This document shows positions 16,860-22,967 of a stretch of DNA of 34,238 nt, piece by piece; within the stretch, counting starts at the first letter, position 1; each line of letters begins with the position of its first letter. The notes under the pieces were generated by a model, which saw nothing but the letters and a program-made list of their open reading frames with translations, was not told the origin of the DNA and searched no databases. The stretch spans positions 1 to 34,238 of the forward strand of contig DAIDKB010000019.1 in assembly GCA_027451105.1 (NCBI GenBank), in the 5' to 3' direction. Position numbers and translations under genes: made by a program. Origin of the DNA: a bacterium (lineage in GTDB: Bacteria; Patescibacteriota; Saccharimonadia; Saccharimonadales; Saccharimonadaceae).

Positions 16860-17639
16860 ATGACACTACCTACAATCACCAATAAGCAACAACAAATAAT
16901 ACGCCTTCTATATAGACATAGATTCTTAGACAGAAAACAAATTCAAACACTACTACAACACAAAGACAAAAGGCGTATTATTACTTGGCTTAAAGACCTA
17001 AGAGAAAAACAGTACGTACTGTGGATATATGACGGGGATGATTTTGCGGCTAAAACAAAACCAGCAATATATTATATCGGACTTGCCGGCATACGGTATC
17101 TAAAGACGACAGGCGATTACCCGACACTTGAACTACGCAAGCGCTACAAGGAAGCCGGACGAAAGCAGTCATATATCAGCAGATGCCTGTTAATCGCAGA
17201 TTGTTGCATAGCTCTAGACGATAAAGCAAAGACCAGCCAAAGCCTACGGTATGCGTATGTAACAGAAGCTGATTACTCTGACCTCGATTCGACGTATAAC
17301 CCACTTCTAGGCGAACTGAAGCCTCACCTGTATTTTACGAAAGATGACAGTAACTCTAACACTACATACGTCATGGAGTTATTCGACGCTTTACTGCCGC
17401 GCTATCAGGTGAGAAAAAGACTGAGTGAATATGTGGAATATTTGAAAGATAAAAAAGCAGACGCTTCGAACCTAGTCGCGCTGCTTGCTTTCTCGAGTAC
17501 GGCAGACTTGCTGTATGCCAAGCGAAGGCTGCGCTTGCTGCTTGAAGATGACGACGAAAACGAGCTTATTGTCAGGCTAACACTCATCGATAAAATCAAA
17601 AAAGACGGCATCACAAGTGAGATCTGGGAAGAAGTATAG
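16860..17639 (+). CDS. Replication-relaxation family protein
   Basis: About 259 residues from ATG 16860. The N-terminal winged-helix region (TNKQQQIIRLLYRHRFLDRKQIQTLL, key pattern L-L-x-x-H-R-F-L-x-x-x-Q-I) and the following R-R-I-I-x-W-L-x-x-L, Y-Y-I-G-L-A-G-I-R-Y-L and later sensor-like region match the replication-relaxation (Replic_Relax) family. These are found on Gram-positive plasmids and conjugative elements, with an incompletely understood role in plasmid replication or DNA processing. An in-frame GTG at 16782 would add a 26-residue extension unlike the family, so I prefer 16860, although no Shine-Dalgarno sequence is visible. It is divergent from the recombinase operon across the twin operators. 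Confidence 0.72.
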   Translation: MTLPTITNKQQQIIRLLYRHRFLDRKQIQTLLQHKDKRRIITWLKDLREKQYVLWIYDGDDFAAKTKPAIYYIGLAGIRYLKTTGDYPTLELRKRYKEAGRKQSYISRCLLIADCCIALDDKAKTSQSLRYAYVTEADYSDLDSTYNPLLGELKPHLYFTKDDSNSNTTYVMELFDALLPRYQVRKRLSEYVEYLKDKKADASNLVALLAFSSTADLLYAKRRLRLLLEDDDENELIVRLTLIDKIKKDGITSEIWEEV

Positions 17640-17674
17640 CGTAATAGCTAAATTTCTGTCAGCAACATTAAAAA

Positions 17675-17702
17675 GCCCGGAAGCCACGCATGACTTCCGG
17701 GC
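17675..17702 (-). terminator. Terminator of the DUF3768 gene
   Basis: 9-bp stem GCCCGGAAG/CTTCCGGGC with a minus-strand TTTTTAAT tail. It sits between two convergent genes and may also slow plus-strand readthrough. Confidence 0.85.
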
Positions 17703-17708
17703 CTATCT

Positions 17709-18023
17709 TTAATACTCCTCGGCTAACATCACCGTTAAGGTTCGGTTACAATCCGGACTGAGCGGATCACACCAGTACTGCAACTGCTTGTCGTAGTAAT
17801 CTATTTTCCAGAATACTTTCTGCCCCTCAAAGCTCAACGAGCCGAAATCATGCTCTCCGTGCGGATCATTATCTTCAGTAAATTTACTGAAGCTTTCTAT
17901 TCTTCGGGAAAGCTCGATGAGATCCATAATCCCATCACGTATACCACTTGTGTAGAACACGTTAAGACACATCCCCCGGAATCTGTCGTTTATCTTTGCT
18001 ATATCACTAACTTGAGTTTCCAT
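17709..18023 (-). CDS. DUF3768 family protein
   Basis: 104 residues. The family pattern is clear: I-x-x-x-N-D-R-F-R near 10-17, then F-x-x-F-x-x-D-N-D-P-H-G-E-H-D-F-G (about 45-62), F-W-K-I-D-Y-Y-D (about 70-77) and a C-terminal L-T-V-M-L-A-E-E-Y. The function of DUF3768 is unknown; to my knowledge it is mostly seen on plasmids and accessory regions of Proteobacteria. It may therefore be a transferred cargo gene here. The start is set by AGGAGG 5 bases before the ATG, a much stronger ribosome site than most genes in this window have, supporting foreign origin. Confidence 0.82.
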   Translation of the reverse strand: METQVSDIAKINDRFRGMCLNVFYTSGIRDGIMDLIELSRRIESFSKFTEDNDPHGEHDFGSLSFEGQKVFWKIDYYDKQLQYWCDPLSPDCNRTLTVMLAEEY

Positions 18024-18349
18024 GAAACCCTCCTTTACATTCTGAGAGGGCTTTCTGCCTCTCTGTCTAGAGGCGACGGGCTGCGACGAACAGGGTCAAG
18101 CTGGAGCGCCCCTTGACGTTTACCAATGGGACGAACGACCTTGATGCGGTTCGTTCACCCCGTATAATGAAAAGACAGAGGAAGGAAGTCTATTATTAAG
18201 CTATGGAGATTAGTAACCAAATACTACCTTGAACTATGAATTCGGGATGTACGCTGCCAACACATACGTAAAGAACGTTATTAAATAAGAGCCGGAAGAA
18301 TCATAGGCTGGCGCAATACGTCAAGCTGTAGCATACAGGGACATACCGC
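18024..18349. other. Non-coding stretch upstream of the pilin cluster
   Basis: No credible gene. It holds an imperfect inverted repeat GAACGACC...GGTTCGTTC (about 18133-18156) overlapping a promoter-like pair TTGATG and TATAAT (spacer 16; -10 near 18162-18167) reading toward the pilins. Any transcript from it would start about 210 bases before pilin 1 and could be a leader or small RNA. Confidence 0.4.
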
Positions 18350-18378
18350 TTGCGCTTGCGGGGGGGGGGTGCTATATT
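18350..18378 (+). promoter_or_regulatory. Phase-variable promoter of pilins 1-2
   Basis: TTGCGC (18350-18355) and TATATT (18373-18378) are separated by exactly 17 bases, 10 of which are the G tract. A change of one G would move the spacing to 16 or 18 and alter promoter strength, as in known poly-G or poly-C spacer promoters of Neisseria. Transcription would start at or within a base or two of the ATG at 18385. Confidence 0.65.
18360..18369 (+). repeat. Homopolymeric G10 tract
   Basis: Ten consecutive G in the -35/-10 spacer of the first pilin promoter. Tracts of this length are prone to slippage. Confidence 0.95.
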
Positions 18379-18384
18379 ACAAGC

Positions 18385-18879
18385 ATGCCCAAGCCGCCAA
18401 CCAAACAACACGGTTTTACTATTGTTGAACTACTTATAGTTATTGTAGTTATCGGTATTTTGGCCGCTATTACTATCGTGGCATATAGTGGTATTCAAGA
18501 CCGCGCCAAATATGCGCGCGAGCAGTCAGATATGAGCAGTTTAAACAACTTGATTCAAATGTACTATGCTGCTAACGGTTCGTACCCTAATTCGGGCAGC
18601 AGCTTGTGGGTCGGATTTTCCCAGGCTGCTAATTTCATACCCGGTATTGTACCAGCGCTTGCGCCGAGTATGCCACAAATGCCAAGCGACCCAGATTCTA
18701 ATAATTCTTATATCTATCGCTCAGACGGTGTGGACTATAAATTGATTCGGTATTCTGGGGCAGCCGGCTTGCCAGCTCCTGAGCGAACCAATAATGCTTT
18801 AGCGGATCCAATGCGAAATCCAAGCAACGCCGCCAACGGTGCCTGGGGGTACTGGAGTAGTGGAGGAGTCAGTTGGTAG
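18385..18879 (+). CDS. Type IV pilin 1
   Basis: 164-residue prepilin. A short basic leader MPKPPTKQHG is followed by the cleavage site G|F and the hydrophobic helix FTIVELLIVIVVIGILAAIT with Glu at mature position 5. The helix continues as IVAYSGIQDRAKYAREQSDMSSLNNLIQMYYAANGSYP, the usual alpha-1 spine and first loop. The variable globular part is Gly/Ser/Pro-rich and lacks the C-terminal disulfide loop seen in pilins 2, 4, 5 and 6. With the present G10 tract the promoter spacing is optimal, so this gene and pilin 2 look ON. Assembly would depend on pilus machinery encoded elsewhere. Confidence 0.88.
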   Translation: MPKPPTKQHGFTIVELLIVIVVIGILAAITIVAYSGIQDRAKYAREQSDMSSLNNLIQMYYAANGSYPNSGSSLWVGFSQAANFIPGIVPALAPSMPQMPSDPDSNNSYIYRSDGVDYKLIRYSGAAGLPAPERTNNALADPMRNPSNAANGAWGYWSSGGVSW

Positions 18880-19481
18880 TTGTGTTGAGAAAAAATAAAC
18901 AAGCTAAACACTTTGGTTTCACGATTGTCGAGCTCCTCATCGTTATTGTCGTCATCGGCATCCTAGCCGCTATTACAATAGTGGCATATAACGGGATACA
19001 GCAAAGGGCACGCAACGCGCAGACGATTTCGGCGGCGCATGACTATCTCACCGCATTTCAAGGTTATCTGGCTCAAAACGGCAGCTATCCGCCGGTTGCA
19101 TCTGGGGGATATTGGTGTCTAGGACAGGAGGCTGTTTCTTGCACGGTGGCGACAGCTAATTGGGGACGCAGTGCCCCTCTTGAATCGGCCCTGCAGACTG
19201 TTATCACCCGGTTACCGCTTCCGAGTAACGGGCCGGGAACAGCTAGTACAAATGATCCAGACATGGGCTATATCTCTGCTAGTGTTTCCACGGCGTACCC
19301 CTTTCTTAACGGTGTCAACTCCAGCTTCCTAATTTATATTCTAGAAGGTGACACCTCTTGTCCTGTCGGACCTGTTGCTTCCGGTGGCTGGCCCAACTTT
19401 TCGACGGCTGCCCCAACGGGCGGGCGGACATATTATGCGAATGGCGTGTCGACCTGCTGGGTTCCACTACCAGCCAGTTAG
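18873..19481 (+). CDS. Type IV pilin 2
   Basis: 202-residue prepilin with leader VVVLRKNKQAKHFG| and the conserved FTIVELLIVIVVIGILAAIT helix. The start TTG at 18873 is supported by GGAGGAG at 18862-18868, 4 bases before it, and overlaps the end of pilin 1 by 7 bases, so translation is coupled. GTG 18882 is the alternative. The globular part has a C-terminal cysteine pair (D-T-S-C-P ... V-S-T-C-W-V-P-L-P) like the D-loop of type IV pilins. Because it lacks its own promoter, its expression should follow the G-tract state of pilin 1. Confidence 0.85.
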   Translation: MVVVLRKNKQAKHFGFTIVELLIVIVVIGILAAITIVAYNGIQQRARNAQTISAAHDYLTAFQGYLAQNGSYPPVASGGYWCLGQEAVSCTVATANWGRSAPLESALQTVITRLPLPSNGPGTASTNDPDMGYISASVSTAYPFLNGVNSSFLIYILEGDTSCPVGPVASGGWPNFSTAAPTGGRTYYANGVSTCWVPLPAS

Positions 19482-19501
19482 TTTTACCAAGTATATGATC
19501 A

Positions 19502-19530
19502 TTGACCTTATACCACTCATGCTTCATAAT
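19502..19530 (+). promoter_or_regulatory. Promoter of pilin 3
   Basis: TTGACC (19502-19507) and CATAAT (19525-19530) with a 17-base spacer, five of six matches in each box. The ATG at 19544 is 13 bases past the -10 box, giving a very short leader. Confidence 0.6.
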
Positions 19531-19543
19531 TCGACTTAAAGTT

Positions 19544-20618
19544 ATGCAGTACTTAAAGTCACATACTATAATCAACCACCTTACCTATTTAAGTTCGAGA
19601 CTAGGTAACTCTCTCTCTCTCTCGACGCGCTGCGTATAGACGCCATCAGCTAAAGTCACAACCACAGCCAGGTTTCACGATCGTCGAACTCCTCATAGTC
19701 ATCGTCGTAATAGGTATTCTGGCCGCTATTACTATCGTTGCCTACAATGGTATCCAAGGCCGGGCTATTGCAGCTACCTTGCAGTCGGATCTAGACGGTG
19801 CCTCTAAACAGTTAAAACTCTACCAAGTAGACAATAGCGCTTATCCGACATCTAATGACTGTAGCGCCAGTCCGGCAGCTGGCAGTATTTGTCTGAAGGC
19901 TAGTGGTAGTACTACCTATACTACAATGAACGTTAATAACTCCGCTACTCCGCAGACGTTCTGTCTTACCGCTACCAACGGTTCTACGAATTACTATCTT
20001 AATCAGGACGGAACACCGGCCAGTGGTGGATGTGCGGTGACAAACCTAGTAGCGAACCCGAGTATGGAGACGGATGCAACATCTTGGTCTTATCGCTGGT
20101 ATGGTGGTGGTGCTAGTGCCGGTACAAATACGAGAGGTACAAACGGTGGTTTCTCGGGAGGTGCTTATTTACGCAAGACTTGGACTACTAGTGGTATTGG
20201 TCAAGACAATGGGTTTAATACATACGCAATCTCTGTCACTCCAAATGCAGTTTATACGGCATCTGGTTATATGCGGACAAATCGAAGTGATGTGATTGTT
20301 CGTGTTGGATATCAGTGGTTAGACTCGTCCGGGACTATTATCACGTCTTTGTTCACAGGAGCCCAGGCGACACTAGTATCAAATACCTGGAGCAGAATTC
20401 AGATGACTGCTACCGCACCATCAAACGCGGCGTCTGTAGATTTAATATTTTCTAACGCATCGTCACCTGTCTCTTGGGCCGTAGGTGATACTTTTGATGT
20501 CGACGCCGCAATGTTCACATCTGGTCCTGCTGCCTATGTCTACGCTGACGGCAATTCACCAAGCTGGAGCTGGAACGGCACTACCAACGACTCTACTTCA
20601 ATTGGACCACCGCTCTAG
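19544..20618 (+). CDS. Type IV pilin 3 with carbohydrate-binding-like domain, phase-OFF
   Basis: The pilin frame is open from 19605 to 20618 but has no start codon in that frame: TAG at 19602 closes it upstream. The only open upstream frame starts at ATG 19544, runs through the CT tract and stops at 19637. Adding one CT unit (or losing two) joins them into a 358-residue prepilin with a basic leader ending QPQPG|, then FTIVELLIVIVVIGILAAIT. After the spine and first loop, residues from about 165 (NLVANPSMETDATSW) to the end form a beta-rich domain. Its N-P-S-M-E-T start, Y-x-x-S-G-Y and V-D-A-A-M-F elements resemble CBM4/9-type carbohydrate-binding modules. This suggests a sugar-binding adhesive pilin. 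Confidence 0.75.
19609..19623 (+). repeat. CT dinucleotide tract in pilin 3 leader
   Basis: 15 bases, seven and a half CT units, inside the leader reading frame. It encodes alternating Ser-Leu when translated. Confidence 0.95.
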
Positions 20619-20649
20619 CTAACGGTCTAATCCTAGCATTTCGATAGCT

Positions 20650-20678
20650 GCTTATGCTAAAATAGTGCCAACTATGAA
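20650..20678 (+). repeat. Duplicated promoter-start module, copy 1
   Basis: 29 bases identical to 21954-21982. It contains an extended -10 box (TGC-TAAAAT, -10 at 20658-20663) and the ATG of pilin 4. The ATG is 10 bases after the -10 box, giving an almost leaderless transcript. No good -35 box is visible, in keeping with the extended -10. Confidence 0.85.
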
Positions 20679-21265
20679 GTCACTACGCTATCGAGAGAGA
20701 GAGAGAGAGTAGCCTAAGCCCCCTCAGCCATGGTTTCACTATCGTCGAACTCCTCATAGTCATCGTAGTAATAGGTATTCTGGCGGCTATTACAATCGTG
20801 GCGTACAACGGTGTACAACAACGGGCTAGCAATACCGCTATTATTGATTCCGCAAGTAGCTCTTTTAAGATGATTGAATCATACATTGCAGTCAGCGGAA
20901 CATACCCGGACTCAAATTATGCCTGTATAACCACTACCGCGGGGTGTAGTCTGACAGGGACAAACACAACATTTAATACCAACATGGCGACTATCGGTAC
21001 ACTGCCAAAAAGTGTGCCTATTTCTGGACCTGATCGCTATGGGCTACAGTACTTATATGACTCAACTAGGACCTTTAATGGGGCCCCGCAACCGGCCGTA
21101 TTACTTTATTGGCTTAGTGGTATTAATCAACAGTGCAGCGTATCTGGAGTGACGAATCCTACATTTGGAGCGCTGGTTTCCTCTACTACTGGCTATACTG
21201 ATGGTAATGATGCCTCGACGGGTAAGACGTTATGCACTATTAATATTCCTGGGCCGAGTACATGA
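20674..21265 (+). CDS. Type IV pilin 4, phase-OFF
   Basis: From ATG 20674 the current frame gives only MKSLRYRERERE and stops at TAG 20710, right after the GA tract. The pilin frame is open from 20678 to 21265 but contains no start codon before the helix. One more GA unit (or two fewer) fuses them into a 197-residue prepilin with leader ending SSLSPLSHG| and FTIVELLIVIVVIGILAAIT. The globular domain ends with a cysteine pair (Q-Q-C-S-V ... K-T-L-C-T-I-N-I-P). Its stop overlaps the start of pilin 5 as ATGA, so in the OFF state pilin 5 should lose its coupled translation too. Confidence 0.78.
20693..20709 (+). repeat. GA dinucleotide tract in pilin 4 leader
   Basis: 17 bases, eight and a half GA units, encoding alternating Arg-Glu. 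It directly follows the conserved leader start. Confidence 0.95.
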
Positions 21266-21798
21266 TTATGAAGACACGCGGCTTCACCATCGTCGAACTC
21301 CTCATAGTCATCGTAGTAATAGGTATCCTAGCTGCTATTACTATTGTTGCCTATAGCAATGTACAGTCGAATGCTAGAATCGCGGCAGATATCGCTAATG
21401 TAGATAGTTATGTTAAAGGACTAGAGCTGATAAAGGTAAGTACTGGTTCACTACCGACTGTCAATGGATGCTTAGGCCCTTTGTCGACTTACCCTGCGGC
21501 TACGGGAAACTGTCCTAACGGAGGTCAGAGTGCTACTAATACCGATTCGGCTGCATTGAACGCGCAGTTATACAGTTTTGGCGTTAAAGACGTAACGCTT
21601 ACAGCGCTACCAGGGGCCACTATTATATATTCCTATGGCTTTTACGGTAATCCGTACACGATAATTTATACGCTGCCCCTTGCGGCACAGAGTTGTGGGT
21701 TGAATAATGTGCTTTCAGGCTCGGGTTGGACTATGAACGGAGATCCTTATTCTTTTAAAAACTCAAATTTAACTTTTTGTGCAGTTTCGATTCCATAA
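21262..21798 (+). CDS. Type IV pilin 5
   Basis: 178-residue prepilin with a very short leader MIMKTRG| and the conserved FTIVELLIVIVVIGILAAIT helix. The start ATG 21262 overlaps the stop of pilin 4 by 4 bases; ATG 21268 is an in-frame alternative. It has no promoter, repeat tract or good Shine-Dalgarno sequence of its own, so it should depend on translation of pilin 4. The globular part has G-x-L-P-T-V-N-G-C-L-G, similar to pilin 6, and a C-terminal cysteine loop (A-Q-S-C-G ... L-T-F-C-A-V-S-I-P). Confidence 0.83.
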   Translation: MIMKTRGFTIVELLIVIVVIGILAAITIVAYSNVQSNARIAADIANVDSYVKGLELIKVSTGSLPTVNGCLGPLSTYPAATGNCPNGGQSATNTDSAALNAQLYSFGVKDVTLTALPGATIIYSYGFYGNPYTIIYTLPLAAQSCGLNNVLSGSGWTMNGDPYSFKNSNLTFCAVSIP

Positions 21799-21820
21799 AG
21801 AGACAGTGCTCCTTATATAA

Positions 21821-21922
21821 CACAGGGTTCAATCCTTATACAACTACTCTGACGGTAATAGTCTTAACTGGATTTGGGATGGTACTGTTGACGACTCAAC
21901 CTCTACCGGGTCGCCATTATAG
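21821..21922 (+). pseudogene. C-terminal remnant of a carbohydrate-binding pilin
   Basis: The frame ending at TAG 21920-21922 encodes YSDGNSLNWIWDGTVDDSTS followed by TGSPL. This matches the last residues of pilin 3 (YADGNSPSWSWNGTTNDSTS, then IGPPL). No upstream coding part remains; a frameshift or truncation lies near 21818-21838. The distance from this stop to the next -10 box is 40 bases, the same as behind pilin 3. It is the scar of a second pilin-3-like gene lost by rearrangement. Confidence 0.75.
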
Positions 21923-21953
21923 CCGAGGAGGTAACCATAGTATTCTGATACAT

Positions 21954-21982
21954 GCTTATGCTAAAATAGTGCCAACTATGAA
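21954..21982 (+). repeat. Duplicated promoter-start module, copy 2
   Basis: 29 bases identical to 20650-20678, with the extended -10 TAAAAT at 21962-21967 and the ATG of pilin 6 at 21978. Confidence 0.85.
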
Positions 21983-22590
21983 ATCACTGAGCTATCGAGA
22001 GAGAGAGAGAGAGAGAGAGTAGTCTAACTCCAATCTTCCTGTACCGTAAGTCTACTCATCGTTCATATCCTGGTTTCACTATTGTTGAACTACTTATTGT
22101 CATAGTTGTTATTGGTATCCTGGCTGCTATTACTATTGTTGCCTACAATGGAATTCAACAAAGAGCGTACAACGCAAAAGTTGTATCTGGCGCGAACGCT
22201 TATATCAAGGCGTTTTACGAGTATAAAGCGGTTAACGGGACTTATCCGTCGGTAGGAGGTTGCCTGGGGGCGAACTATCCTAATAATGCTTGCTGGGCTA
22301 ATAGTCCAGACGGTACGAGCCCAGTGATGACCGTCAGCTCCACACTTGATGCTAGTTTGAGCGAGTTTGTGAAAAGTAAACCCGATGCCGGCACGAACCT
22401 TATTAATATTGTAATTGTAAACGAATATAGGGGTGGCGCGTTTTATTATGCAACTGGAGTGGCTTACTCCACTAATGCGCCTTTAGTGGGGTATTATCTG
22501 GAAGGTAATAATGCAAACTGTTCGATGAATGTTTCTCAGCAGACTAACGAGGGGCCTTTGACACAGTGTCTTATAGCTTTACCTCAGTAA
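21978..22590 (+). CDS. Type IV pilin 6, phase-OFF
   Basis: ATG 21978 gives MKSLSYRERERERE and then TAG at 22020, directly after the GA tract. The pilin frame is open through 22590 without a start codon before the helix. One extra GA unit would make a 204-residue prepilin with leader SSLTPIFLYRKSTHRSYPG| and FTIVELLIVIVVIGILAAIT. The globular domain contains G-T-Y-P-S-V-G-G-C-L-G and a C-terminal cysteine pair (N-A-N-C-S-M ... L-T-Q-C-L-I-A-L-P). It is the last gene of the array and a single-gene unit. Confidence 0.78.
21997..22019 (+). repeat. GA dinucleotide tract in pilin 6 leader
   Basis: 23 bases, eleven and a half GA units. It is three units longer than the pilin 4 tract, exactly two codons, so both are in the same phase. 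Confidence 0.95.
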
Positions 22591-22882
22591 TGATATTGTT
22601 TAAGCAGCTAAGCAAATAGCTGAGAAATTAAATGCATAGTTCTTATCTTATGAAAATGCAGTCCATTTTGGTTCAAATAAATCAGAAACCCTAGAATTGT
22701 TGAGCGATATTTTATTAGAATATTCTTCCTGAAACATATCCACTATCCCTAGCCAAAGACAAGTTTCCAACCTTCCTAGGTTTATTCAATAAAAAATAGA
22801 GATAATAAAGTAGGCTTCGTGGTGGAGGCCTTTGGGAGAGTCTGTGTGAGCGTGTTCTTTTGATCACGATGGAACTAAATAG
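22591..22882. other. Non-coding stretch after the pilin array
   Basis: No convincing gene and no clear terminator for pilin 6. Its second half (about 22810-22906) is diverged from, but alignable with, 31628-31723 upstream of the related gene at 31787. Confidence 0.4.
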
Positions 22883-22908
22883 TAAGTGGTATACTATTCT
22901 CATACAGC
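22883..22908 (+). promoter_or_regulatory. Shared promoter module, copy 1
   Basis: 26 bases identical to 31700-31725, containing a TATACT -10 box at 22890-22895; similarity continues through the leader. No convincing -35 box. The leader of about 70 bases before the gene at 22968 is long for this genome. Confidence 0.6.
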
Positions 22909-22967
22909 CTAAACTACCTTGGCGGCATGGTTATTAAAAAACCAATCCACTAAATAAGAAGGAACTT

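Noticed and set aside
18162-18210. A 10-codon peptide starting at the TATAATG near 18166
   Set aside because: The ATG overlaps the -10 box itself, so it could not be in a transcript from that promoter.
19567-19572. TATAAT close to the CT tract as the promoter of pilin 3
   Set aside because: No ATG, GTG or TTG follows it in any usable frame before the pilin helix, and no -35 box fits. The upstream TTGACC-17-CATAAT pair with ATG 19544 explains the locus better.
20798-21265. Internal GTG as the true start of pilin 4 (similarly TTG 19779 for pilin 3 and ATG 22324 for pilin 6)
   Set aside because: These starts would discard the conserved prepilin cleavage site and most or all of the hydrophobic helix, which is intact in the same frame upstream.
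18360-22019. Repeat tracts as simple sequencing errors
   Set aside because: It cannot be excluded for exact lengths, but each tract sits at a functionally critical place and three dinucleotide tracts share the same leader design, which errors would not create.
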